From Morella rubra (Eukaryota; Streptophyta; Magnoliopsida; Fagales; Myricaceae), in the NCBI GenBank assembly GCA_003952965.2, contig CM025853.1, positions 11,479,187 to 11,543,186 of the forward strand: DNA of 64,000 nt, written 5' to 3'. Positions 33,356-44,874 of the stretch are shown one piece after another (the first letter of the stretch is position 1; each line of letters starts with the position of its first letter). A program made the position numbers and the translations under genes. The notes below the pieces were generated by a model. The model had not been told where the DNA came from. It saw nothing but the letters and a program-made list of their open reading frames with translations, and did no database searches.

Positions 33356-36300
33356 CTACTGGCCATCTCTGGTCTGATCAGCCTTTGAATCAGCATCACG
33401 GTCATCATCATGGCCCTTCAAGCCTAAACTCAAATCCAAAGTGCTTTCGTTCAGATCTTGGCACACTACTTGATTATTTTCCTGAGAGAAATAAAAATTG
33501 AATTCAATATCACATGTAAAGTTTCAGTAAGAAATGAAGAGTGATGTGAAGCCAGTAACGGGAACCACAGACTTCTGAAACTTGAAATTTTACCGTACCA
33601 CACTCTGGGATGCAGCTGGAAATCAAAAGAAAATCAAATCCTTCCACTCGTTCGAAGAATCTTTTACCCCCATAACAACTCTTCAGAGACTTTTATATCC
33701 TTAATTTCTTATGTGGAACAGAAAGCTAGCAAGAGGCAACGAGCTTCACATTCTTCATTTTCTTTTGCTTTTTTCTTTTTTCATACTAACAATGACCATT
33801 ATTATCCTACTAATTACAGCAGTGGCCTTATCCATCAAAATTTTTCTCCACTGAAGATGATATTCCCACCAAGAATTTATATATTGAATGATGAAATCGA
33901 GACCAAGTATGATGTGTAAGCATTTTCACCTGATTTTCATCCATTGGCACATCATTAATGTCAGGTTTTTCATCCAAAACCTCACCCCTGAGAGTGGATT
34001 CCGTTGCAGCGGGGTCAACTTCAATTGGGTTAGCATCATCATTAACCTTTTCTGCAGCCTCATTTTCTTCATCCTCATTCTTCTGTTCCTCTAGAACAGC
34101 AACCTGCACAATCAAACAGCCAAAATGACCATGTGTCGAAAGAAACAGTACCAAAAGACAAAACATGATCAAATGATTGTCTTCACAAAACCTAATTGTA
34201 AGAGTAGCATTCGAGAAATAGATCGTCAATGATTGGGTGGTTATTTAGGACATACTTCTAGGTCAGCTTTTTGTAAAACACATGTTCGACCAAGACTCTG
34301 TTAAATGAAATAAATCGCGGAAGTGGTTTTTCACAATTTTATAAGCTCCCCAGTCATCGCTATAACACAAAAGGGAGTACAGTATTCACTCCTTTTCCTT
34401 CTTTTTTCATCTTTTCTTTTTCTTCTTTTTGTAATCTAACAGAAGTAAAAAAAAAAATTAAAAATTAATATGGCATCTCACCATTCTGTTTTTTATAAGT
34501 AGAGAAAAAAATACAAAACAGAAAAGAAGAGAGAAAGGCACGAGTCTCCAAAACCCAGAGTGTGAATAAGGAAACCCTAAGAAGATGGAAGGCAGAAAAG
34601 ATTAATATGCCCACAGCTTTCTCCAAAGTTTGGCTACAGCTTGCTAGTACTATAAAAAGGCATCAAAATTTGACTGCAACTTTCCCCACACCATCAAAAG
34701 TTTGAGCATTCATAGTGCAATCAGTCAAAATCTTGCTAGTACCATACAATACAAACTTCAGTTCAGCATTCAAGCAACTCAAAAACCGTCTCAGGCATCA
34801 GCCACTGGAAGCCAAAGAGTGTAAACAGCACTGACCAATGGTCATAGGTTAATTCCCCATGATCATAGAACTGGGAGGGACGGTATCACATTAGAGGTGA
34901 ACAATCAGAGATGTCCTATAAAGCTGAAGTACGGTAGGGGCAGGGGGAATTTCCGGTGGAGCAATGAAATGCGTAGAGATCAGAAAGAACACCAATGGCG
35001 AATAAAAGTACAAATCATGTAAGAAATCTCCTTGATTTCCATGAAAATAGTACTGAGAGAAACACTGTCCAGAACTATTTTCACAAAGTATCCTCAACTC
35101 CCAAATGGTGGCCCCAGAATGAATTCTATGCTTCTTGATTCAGTCAAGAATGTAGGATTGATTGGGATAAGAGATGCCCATACCTTTCAAAGGCCTTCGT
35201 GAACTGAAGACTCATCTTTCAAGCCAATTTGATATCATTAAAACCAACCTCAGTCTTAGATACGTTTGTACCAAATCTGCGTGTTAAATTTATATCTTCA
35301 ATGTCCACATGCACAAAACTACAGCACTAGATGGGTCCACTGCATATCATTTCTCTAAACTTTATGTTATATTCTAGGCAATTAGCTCCATTAATGACAT
35401 ATATCACGATGGTGAATGGCTCGAAACCAAACTTTCCCACCTGGTTCCCAAAATTTCAAATGCACGATATAGTTGAAATTAGCAGGTCTTTACGTGGCAT
35501 TTTAAAACTATTTCAGAAACTCCCCAGAACTATGTTAGACATCCTGCTTGTCTTAGATTTGTTAGCTTTACTCTAAACCCACATGTATTTATTAGGGAAA
35601 GATAGAACGAACATGAGTTCTTGAACCAAATTAAAGTTGAAGCCAAATATAGTGACAAATGGAGTGACAAGGGGACGAAAAAAAAAAAAAAAGATCCTCA
35701 ACAAAATATAGATCGAAGAACTGTACACCTTTCTTCACTTGTGCACTTTTAAAAGCCTTTCTCTTCATTCTGCCTACTTTCATATAATTAAATTTTTCCA
35801 GAGCAAATTCAATGAAACAATTGTGTTTAGCAAGATAGCTTCTATAGAATTCACAAAAAATATTAGGTATCACACACAAAGCATACACCCATATTTCCAT
35901 ACATTAGGACTCCCAAGTAACAACAGGACAGAATCTCAGTTTAACAACTATCCCAATGTGCCTTACGGAATTACAACTTAATGTCAAGCTCTAGAAAAGA
36001 AGACACCCATGATTTTCATATGAGGCCATCCTTTATTTTCAAATTTGTAACATGGAAAACACAAAACCTATGGTTTCTCAAATTTGGAACCTTTCAGAGT
36101 AACCATTAAAGTACCAACCCAATGACTCACTTAACATGAGAAAAGACAGCCTCATCCATCCCTGAGAACAAGGCTTAGAGACATTGCATGGTTTCAATTA
36201 TCCAACCCATACACAAACCACCGTATTCAATTTCCATAGCATCATATCCTGCTAATCAGTAACTTGATTCTTTTCTAGATAATAAGAACTGATACGATGC

Positions 36301-38859
36301 TCTATATGTATACAACAGAGTTCGGGCAAGCTAATAGCAACAAAATAGTACCCTTTATTCTTCTATTTTTGTAAAAAGGGCGCGGGGGGGGGGGAGGAAG
36401 CAAGTAAGTTCATGTACAGATATCACAAAAACATGGTGTTCAGCATAGGCAAAAGTAGGCTACATTACATCAGATGTCAGAAAGAACAAACTAAAAAGCA
36501 AAACAAAACACAATCTAGAGCCCACAAAGTTAACCACAGATCAAGAATTAAGATCTATTCAAAGTTTGCCTAAGGATGTGAGGAGGGAATCCCCATAGTA
36601 TGAATAGCACTATTCACCGAATCCTCTAAACAAATAGTACAAATCCCCATCTATTCACCATATCGCAGTTCAGTGTATTTTTGTCCACAAAAAAAGAAAA
36701 GAAAAATAGAAGCAAGATGGATGCCTCACTTTAACTTCTAGATTTCATAAAATATATGCAACTGAAAAGAGGGAGAGAGAGATTGAGAGAAACTATAAGC
36801 AGAAACACTATAAGACTCTTCGTAAATTCGATTCTCAACTTTCAGAGAAAATCTGAAAACATTGTACGTCATTAGTAGACACCAAGCCTACCTGATCGGC
36901 ACCTACACCAACGCCTCTAGTATCTCAGTAATCTATGGACATGTTCGTTTTCATCATTTTTGTAGGATTTGAATCTATTTTATTTTTACAATCCAAACAT
37001 CATAACATACACGTATTTTAATACAACACTTTATTACTTTTTTACACACCAATCCTTTTCAACAACTTCTACACACATTTTTATACAACTTTAACACCAC
37101 CTAAATATTCACAAAACTATTAGAATCCTAAAAAAAACATGAAAACGAACATGCCCTATGTGATGCTTCTTAAGCATGAAAGCACTCTTATACAAAATGT
37201 AATGGAAAAAAGTAAGACTTTATATCTGTGGTCTACCAAGTCCCAAGTTTTTCTACAAGAACAATTTGAACTAGGAAACATACCACAGAAAGAATGACAA
37301 TAACTGTCTTTGCACGCGAAGATTTGTACATCCAAGCATTGATCTTATGAATAGCTGAGCATTTTTTTTTTCCTAGGCTGAGCTTAAGTCTTTATCGAAA
37401 TGGCAAAAACCCAACTCCAAAAAATTTTCATATCTCTGGTTATTGTATAACTGAACTCATCTACTAAACAATATTAAAGATTGCATTGTTCGTTTTAATT
37501 AAAAATAAACTATGGAAAAGTTACCAAAAGATAAGGCAAACGAATCTAGAGATCTCCCACTTGTACTACCTCTCGCATTTTAGATCAAGTAAAAATCTCC
37601 ACGTGGCACTAAATTACATGATGCACACTCTCACACATGGGGTCATATCCAGCAAGCATCCTCGAGAACTTTTTAACTAGATACGCCCAAGTACACTTGT
37701 CCACATGGCATATCCATATGGCCACACGGAGTACTACCAAAACCAAAAGTTTCAGCATCAACGTAATCTTGAAGTCCACATTTGAACTGTATCAACGGTC
37801 CGGTGGTGTTTGTTTGTGGAAATGTTGTGGTGGTGGAAATTTTGGAGTATTGGGTTTAGTGAAAATGGAAAGATATTTTATGGAAGGTGAAAAAATGAAG
37901 AGACAGAATATTTGAGTGAATATTATAATGATAAAGAATTGTTTGATGGAAAAAAATATTATTTTATAAGGTTTTTAGGATGCCCGAAATGTTGGATGCC
38001 CAATTTTTCCGAAAACAAACGCCCGCTTATAACTACGAATTCAAAACATCTCAACATAGTCCAATACAGCCAATATCCAATCAACTCTGGATTTTGTTAC
38101 CTTTTTCTCTGCCAATATATCCACCAAACACCAATGCCAAAGCATAAGTTTCACCTTTCACCTTCCAACAACAAAGAAAAACTCAAGAAGATCCCAATTT
38201 TTTTCCTTCAACCCATAAACTAAAACCCTTCAAAATTGACAAACCCCCAAAATCCCAGACACGTCAGCTTCCTCAGTCACATCAAACCCACTAATATTAT
38301 AATATCCCAAAAATGCATATCAGATGTTAAAGCCGAAGTTAAAATATAAAATTGCAGATAGAAAGAACCAAAAACCACAATTCATTGACCGAAATTAAAA
38401 TCTTCGTAACACTTACATAACTCAATTCAAAAGCTCAAACCCGAAAATCAAGATTCCAAGAAAACAATTAATTGAAGGAAGGAAAGATACCGGAATGTAT
38501 TTGAATTTGCGACGAGGGGGCTCCTCCGGGGCGGCCACAATGTCATCCTTGCCGGAATTCTTGTCACCATTACTGGTATTGCCGTTGTTGGTGTTGTTAT
38601 TTGCGTTGTGGCTCTGGGTGATTGGGGTCCACTTGTAAAGCAGGAGATGGGAGCCGTTATTACCGTTAGTCGTGCCGTTGCTGTGGCTGTTTTGGCTGTG
38701 AATCTGATGAGAGTGATTGTTGCTGTGGTTAGAGGCAGCACTAGTAGATGGCGCTACGTGGACCCACTTCTTCTTCCACTTCCGCACCGGCCCATTGAAC
38801 ACCGTAGCCGGTCCGTACCGAGTCGAGGACCGCCCGAGTCGGGCCCCCACCCCCTCCAT
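33356..38859 (-). CDS. EAR-motif plant protein of unknown function (222 aa; 'golgin-like' At4g22320 type)
   Basis: Three exons: 38859-38491, 34103-33930, 33481-33356. Phase-0 GT-AG junctions give 222 residues. The N-terminus MEGVGARLGRSSTRYGPATV is followed by GPVRKWKKKWVHV. Next comes an Asn/His/Ser-rich low-complexity stretch (about residues 38-100), then LLLYKWTPITQS. After that, PPRRKFKYIPVAVLEEQKNE spans the exon 1/2 junction and leads into an acidic, possibly coiled stretch. The end carries DLNESTLDLSLGLKGHDDD, with DLN- and LxLxL-type EAR repression motifs. This suggests a nuclear co-repressor-recruiting protein rather than a Golgi protein. A TTG-initiated upstream extension exists but has no ATG, so I start at 38859. 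Intron 1 is 4.39 kb, unusually long, and holds MITEs. Confidence 0.85.
36937..37156. mobile_element. 220-bp MITE with GGACATGTTCGTTTTCAT termini
   Basis: The left end ggacatgttcgttttcat and right end atgaaaacgaacatgccc are 18-base inverted repeats with one mismatch. TAT lies directly outside both ends (36934-36936, 37157-37159), consistent with a 3-bp target duplication. The interior is AT-rich and non-coding. It lies in intron 1 of the EAR-motif gene. Confidence 0.75.
37805..38025. mobile_element. MITE-like element with GTGTTTGTTT termini (EAR gene intron 1)
   Basis: The left end is ggtgtttgtttgtggaaa and the right end is tccgaaaacaaacgccc, an imperfect inverted pair. The interior has the same words as the 21269 MITE (attttggagtattgggt, gtgaaaatgg, tgaagagaca, tattataatgataaag). 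No target duplication was confirmed. Confidence 0.55.
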
Positions 38860-39154
38860 GATTCGCTGATCTGAATCGGTTCCGACTCGGCGTCTGATCC
38901 CCTCCAAAATTTTAATAACGAAAAAATAAATCTCTCTTTTTCTCTCTCTATAAACTTTTTTAATTTCCTTGTTCTTTCTTTCTCCCTCTAAATACGGATC
39001 CAGTTGTCTTTACCTGTTTTATGGGTTTTCCAAGTTCGTCTACGATTCGGTGGTGCCGCAAAGATGGGAGTAACGTAGTGGCCAATCGGGACCGTTCAAT
39101 AAGCAGACTCTTTTTCCTAATCGGGACCGTCGCTTTTTTGCGAGTCTGCTTGTG

Positions 39155-39206
39155 TTATGATTGGGAGAATTTTTTTTTTTTCTTTCTAAATTATGACTGG
39201 GAGAAT
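39155..39206 (-). mobile_element. micro-retroinsertion: T10-TCTTTCTAAA between 16-bp direct repeats
   Basis: ttatgattgggagaat (39155-39170) is repeated as ttatgactgggagaat (39191-39206). It encloses 20 bases, a T-run then tctttctaaa. On the minus strand the insert reads tttagaaaga-A(n), again resembling the ttatttag-A(n) LINE end at 24917. One mismatch in the flanking repeat suggests moderate age. Confidence 0.65.
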
Positions 39207-39364
39207 AATACGCAGGTTTGTTGTTTTATGGCGGTGGAGGGAATTGGAAGGGCACTTTGCCATATTTGGCAGTTGGCACACTACTTTTTATGATTTTGAT
39301 TGGCAGGGGCACTCTCTACATTCTGCCGGACTGCATCACAAGATTTTGACTATACATTAGACGG

Positions 39365-39562
39365 AGGAACATCAAAATTTTAACCCTAGAATTTTATCAT
39401 TATTTAATTATTTTCTCTCTTTTTATTTTTTCACAATTTTTTTTTTTACTTTTTTACTTTTTTTTACTTTTTCATCAATTTTTTCATTTTCTATCTTCAC
39501 TTTTTTACCGACTTCTAAAATTGTTACGTTAAAATTTTAGTAAAATTGTGTTCCCAAACGCC
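39365..39562. mobile_element. MITE-like AT-rich element
   Basis: On the minus strand it reads ggcgtttgggaacacaattt ... tcggtaaaaaagtgaagat ... aataatgataaaattctag. This is the same order of internal words as the elements at 21269, 37805 and 40436, so I group it with them. The termini are degenerate. Confidence 0.5.
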
Positions 39563-40435
39563 ATGTAGACAATAAAGTGGACAGTATAATTTGGATTTTT
39601 GGATTTCTCACCCATTTAGATATATTGGTATGGCCTTTTGGGCACATGGGCATGGTTCAATTGGTTAGAAAATTAGAAATATAAATATGTACTGTCTCTA
39701 TCAACTATATTCAAGGCGAGTTTGGATTCAAATTCTGACACAAATATGAGGATATTATCAAACTCTAAATCATAAAAGAAGTATGGTGGAGAAAAATTCA
39801 CAAATATCATGTCAAAACAGCAACTTAAACTGTGAGTTAGACAACGCAAACAGCAGCTACACCCTGTCAGATTTTTTGCAATTTTCTATCCGATTATACA
39901 GTGTAATTCAGTGAGATAAATAAAGCAGATCCATGCTACTCGAATCTTTACATGAGCAATAATAAATGATGTAGGATCCAACTGTTCGATCTATCTTTCT
40001 TTAAATTGTACATACTTTAACACTAATGATTTGAACACCCATAATTTGAGTGCACTCGTTTTCCTTAACATGGTTTGAAGCTTTCAAAACGGAAGCCTGG
40101 GATCTGATAGAAAAATTAATATTATTAAAAACATGAACCAGTCTTCTAAGGTGCACCATGATCAAGTTTGTTATTCCTTTCTCTCACCCAAAAAAACAAG
40201 TAGCAGTCAACATAAGTTGGTAGGCATGGCTGATAAACAATGACATGCATAGATTAGGGTACCATTTTAATCGTATTATAGTGTCCAAAGGATAATAGTT
40301 GATAGGCATTGCTCATATTATAAGGATAGGGTTATCCACACTAAAGTCTAAAGAGTACCTTCAATCATAGGCATGGCCCATAATTTTACTAAGTGTAATT
40401 TTACACTAAAGTTTAAAGAGTACCTTCAATCACAG

Positions 40436-40620
40436 TTGGAAACAAAATTTTGTCAAAATTTTTGGGTAATTAAAATTTTGGATATGAGTGTTGGTAAAAA
40501 AGTGAGAAGAGAGAGTGAAAAAGTGAAAAAATTTATGAGAGGTGGTGAAAAAGTAAGGATGGAGGAATTTTTGTAATGATGATAAAATTTTAGAGTATTA
40601 AAGTTTTAGTTAGTGAACGC
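40436..40620. mobile_element. MITE-like AT-rich element
   Basis: It contains gttggtaaaaaagtgagaag, then gtgaaaaagtgaaaaaat, atgatgataaaattttagag, and ends tagtgaacgcc. This is the same internal order as the element at 39365 (opposite orientation) and 21269. The ends are poorly defined. Confidence 0.5.
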
Positions 40621-40921
40621 CGTTTTAGATTATTATGCTTTAACTTTCTAAAGATAATTTCGGGGTAGAGGTTTTAAATATTAATTATTATTTGTAATTA
40701 AGAGATTCAACTATGCACCAATTATTTTGTGTTTGGTTCGACATATTTTAGTTACCTATATCGAGTTAGAGGGCTTTTAAAATTAACAGTCTGATCTATG
40801 AACTAACCCACGTTACAAGTCAGGGGAAATAATAAAATAAATTATTAATTATAATTTCTCTCCTTAAATTACCACTTGATTCTTAAATATCCTACAAATT
40901 TTTAATTTATTGCAATCCACC

Positions 40922-41235
40922 CTTACAAATTATACTTCTCGTTGCGATTTCATCTCCTAACATATTGAAATTGTTATGTCAACGATTTTCATTATAACTC
41001 TCCCCTACAAATTATACTTCTCATGCAATTTCATCTCTCGACCTACCGAAATTGTTATGTCGAACAACTTTCGTTACAACTCTCCTCGACAAATTATACT
41101 TCTCATGCAATTTCATCTCTCGACCTACCGAAATTGTTATGTCGAACAACTTTCGTTACAACTCTCCCCTACAAATTATTCTTCTCATCGCAATTTCATC
41201 TCTAAACCTACTGAAGTTGTTATGTCGAACAATTT
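40922..41235 (+). repeat. 82-bp tandem repeat, four copies
   Basis: The core acctaccgaaattgttatgt recurs with an 82-83 bp period at about 40959, 41041, 41123 and 41206. Copies 2 and 3 are identical over most of their length, and the outer copies are diverged (catattgaaattg, acctactgaagttg). This is the usual pattern of arrays growing from the centre. Confidence 0.9.
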
Positions 41236-41688
41236 TTTCTTCTCTTTATCTGAAAAGACAATTTTGAGTAAGTCATATTTTTTAATAAAAACAAATAAGT
41301 TAGTTACATCTTTTTTTTTTTAGGTCTATCAATTGCTAGAAGTACCCTAAAAAGTTAGGGAGGACTCAAACGAGTATAAATTTATCTTTTCCACGTTATA
41401 AGAAGGTCACGTATTTATTACATAAGACATAAACCGTTAAATATAATAGTTCCAGTCGATTAAGTGATAAAATTGTAACGAGAAAGCATAATTCGTGGGG
41501 TAAGTTATAAAAAATTGTAACTAAACCCTAAAGTAAATTATTCGTATCTCGCAAATGCTTCTTACTCCTCCATGAATAAATGTTAGAGGACGACGTCGTT
41601 CCATGCCCTGCACAACGCTGCGCCACTTGCCTTCCTCTAGTTTCTGCTTTTGTCCCAAGCTTCGCTGCTGCTCTATTTCTCCCGCTCA

Positions 41689-44600
41689 ATGGAGACCCAG
41701 AGTTTGTTTTCTGGATTTTGCTCAAATCAAACAATTCACTCATTTCGAAAAACCGAAAACCCATTTTTTACGGCATTGCCTCCGCCTTCTTCAGCATGTT
41801 TTTCTCAACTCCGCAAGTGGGTTTCATATAGCATCCATCATTCTTCTTCACAAAGGCCATGGACCAAGCAGAGATTGAGGTGCAAAAACGGGGTGGAAAA
41901 TGTGGAGGGTGCTATTTCTTATCAGAACGATTTTGAAAATGAGGTTAGGAGAAAAAAACTGGCGGTTTTCGTCTCCGGTGGAGGGTCGAACTTCAGGTCT
42001 ATTCACGAAGCTTCTCTTCGAGGCTCGATTCACGGACATATCTCTGTTTTGGTCACGAATAAACGCGGTTATTTCTCTGTCTTCATATAATTCCTTTCAA
42101 TATTGTATGGATTGTCTTTTGGGATTAAATTGTTCATTTCAATTATTGCTGCACGGTTAACAAGCAGGGTGGCCTAGCAAAAAAAAAAAAAAACTAGCAG
42201 GGTGTGTCTGATAAAAATTGAACTTTTTGTTCTGTGTCACTGTTTTCTCTGCAATTCCTTGGTGAATCGTGTCTTTTTCCTATCAGTCGATGACTCGATA
42301 GAAAGCAGTTCATAATTACTGGGTACACACTCCTATTTATAAGCTTAAACTTCATTAATTACTTGGGTAGGCCTTAGGTTGGAGGATGGTTTCTTGTGCT
42401 GCCTTATTCCAATTTCCAACTGCATCCTCATTGCATAGTATCAAATGGCGGAGTTGTAACCGAGCCTTGTGCCTATTTTTTGCTTGAATGATAAAGTTAT
42501 ATGTCATGTAGATTCATCTCTTCACTCTTCAATGAGCAATTTCTCGTATATTTTATTGTGTGTGCTGTTTTCTGAAAAGACTTGCTTCAAATGGTAAATA
42601 CTTAGTTGCCTCGTGAGTAGTTGAGCAAGCTCTCTGGGATATTCCTCCATCAACTAGATAGGCACCAGATAGAGATTTTGGCCTTTATATCTTATAGAGG
42701 GAGGATTTTCATTGCATGCTAACTTATGGTGATAAGATGACAAGTATTGACAACAGGAGAACCTTATTGTCTCTGTAGACCTATATTTCACCGAACTCCG
42801 GTTTGGAATGGTATATCTATTTGCGGAGCTTATTTTCCTCCCTGTGGCAGGCTGTGGAGGTGCACAGTATGCAAGAGACAAGGGCATCCCAGTTGTTTTG
42901 TTCCCCAAATCAAAAGACGAACCCGAAGGACTCTCTCCAACTGACCTAGTAACTGCACTTAGGTCAGGCTCTTTTCCTGAAAGCAAAACATTTTGGGTTT
43001 ATTTGTCATATTATTTGGAGTCTGCTGATGTTGAATCACACTAGTAGGGAGGTTCTGCAATATTTGCTCCGCAAGGCTTTTTTAGCATATACCCAACTTA
43101 GGTTAATTAGTGTCACAAACTATCGTAATTCTGCAGCACTGGCTGTCAGGAAACATTAAGTAAATTTTGAGAAACTATTCAATAAAGGAAATAACATCCT
43201 GTATTTTGATTATGGGAAAGCGATCTGTTTGATCAATGGTTAGCAATAATGTTCTTTTAAGTCAATCCTTAAGATGGACCTTACGGATGTTATGTCCTTA
43301 AATTGAGGTTGTAGTATCCTTTAGTTTATATCTCTGCGGCCACTATATATCTTTAGTTTATCATTCTAAATTGCCTTCTCTGGGTACTGTTGCCTGTGCA
43401 TGCTCATTTACCACCAGTTCTTCTGCTAGTTTGAGCCTTGTTTGCTATGATTGTCCTTTCCATTATTCTTCAAGTAATTATTATTTCTAATGCTCCTTGT
43501 TTCATTTGATGTATGTAGTCTCATTCTCAGTCATAATACAAATAATGGTTCATATGTAGCATGTACTTTCTTGGGGTCAAAGATGCCATTTAGGCTCATC
43601 CGAGAGGATTTGTAGCCTTTATGCAGTGCTTAGGACACTTGTTACTTCGTGTAACCACCTGCGAGTACTTGATCAGATCCACTCACATTATAAGTAGATC
43701 CACGGTGGCATTCGGGGTAGTACTAACCGTGTAGATCCACTGTGTTCGGTTCTTGTGTGTGATTTGGAAGCATGAAAAAGTCAAAAGAAAGATTTACTAA
43801 ACCGCAATTGATGTCTTATCTTAATCAGGAGATACAAGGTTGATTTTATAATCCTCGCGGGATATCTAAAGCTTATACCAGTGGAATTGATACGAGCTTA
43901 TCCTAGGTTCATTGTAAACATCCATCCATCACTTCTTCCAGCTTTTGGAGGCAAAGGCTATTATGGTATGAAGGTGCATAAGGCAGTCATTGCTTCTGGA
44001 GCAAGGTAGATTGCAGCATTTGATTCCTTGTATCTTAAAAAAAGGAGAAAAAAAAACCCTCTCCTGACTAACCTTAAAAACTTGGTACATTTTTGTTCAA
44101 CTTTCTATTTTCCTCTTTGAAGTGTATATGAAGAGAACTCATGACATAATGCTTCTTTCTTCATGCTTGGTTAGATACTCAGGTCCAACAATTCATTTTG
44201 TTGATGAGCACTATGACACCGGGCGTATCCTCGCTCAAAGTGTTGTCCCTGTGCTTGCTAATGACACTGCAGAGGAGCTGGCTGCAAGAGTTCTTCGGGA
44301 GGTAATGAGCTAACACATTTCTCTCCCTCCCTCTCTGTCTTTTTTTTTTCTCCCGCCGCCAGGGGGGGGGTGGTGTTCGGTTTTTTATATTTCTGAACAC
44401 TGCATAGGTTTTCTTTGCAACGAAATTGAGAGTACCTGAAACTTCTGTCATTTGTCTGAAGTATTATCGTAGATTCTTAGGGACCCCAGTATTAACAAGT
44501 TCTGGCAGTTCTACTAAAAATTGCTTACTGAATGATTCATATCAAATTATTTTCTATATCCTTTGGTCCCAAATGATTGGATGACCTCTAAACTCACAGA

Positions 44601-44874
44601 GCCTCCATCCATGATTCTTGGATCCCAGACCTGTCTTTTGAAGGACTGAGAAGTACTAATATTGGATTATAAAATATAGACTTCGCGTTGTGCATGACAA
44701 AGTTCCAATCTGGGATGGTTTCCTTTTTGTGACACCTTCATTTTACATCATTTAATTTAGGAGCATCGGCTATATGTGGAGGTGGTAGCGGCCCTATGCG
44801 AAGGGCGAATAATCTGGAGGGAAGATGGTGTTCCTCTCATCCGAAGCAAACAAAACCCCAGTGAGTACATGTAG
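41689..44874 (+). CDS. PUR3: phosphoribosylglycinamide formyltransferase, plastid-type (302 aa)
   Basis: Five exons: 41689-42067, 42851-42962, 43829-44005, 44175-44301, 44761-44874. GT-AG borders and phases give 302 residues. The enzyme (GAR transformylase, PurN type) transfers a formyl group from 10-formyl-THF to GAR in de novo purine synthesis, in plants in plastids. The N-terminal ~90 residues are Ser/Arg-rich without acids, fitting a transit peptide. The catalytic domain starts KKLAVFVSGGGSNFRSIHEA. The N-x-H catalytic pair is Asn194/His196 in NIHPSLLP, and the catalytic Asp233 is in HFVDEHYDTGRIL. The C-terminus is REDGVPLIRSKQNPSEYM. The start is the first ATG in the open frame; longer versions would begin at non-ATG codons. 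All catalytic residues are present. Confidence 0.93.
42159..42204 (+). mobile_element. micro-retroinsertion: GCCTAGC plus A-run between direct repeats (PUR3 intron 1)
   Basis: aacaagcagggtg (42159-42171) is repeated as aactagcagggtg (42192-42204), enclosing gcctagc followed by about 13 A. The plus-oriented poly(A) follows the tag. The direct repeat is 9 perfect bases, or 13 with one mismatch. Confidence 0.55.

Larger units (their letters stand above)
38860..41688. other. intergenic / divergent promoter region EAR gene and PUR3
   Basis: 2.8 kb between divergent start codons. It holds a micro-insertion (39155-39206), two MITE-like elements (39365-39562, 40436-40620) and an 82-bp tandem array (40922-41235), all listed separately. 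No gene was seen. Confidence 0.6.

Noticed and set aside
33096..33377. 93-codon plus frame before the EAR gene
   Set aside because: Its end overlaps the antisense of the EAR gene's last exon; no domain and no start context.
37350..37385. T-run plus cctag between gctgagc words
   Set aside because: Direct repeat of only 7 bases; kept only as a hint in the 42159 finding.
38448..38874. 97-codon minus and 88-codon plus frames overlapping EAR exon 1
   Set aside because: Shadows of the true exon in other frames, created by its low-complexity Asn codons.
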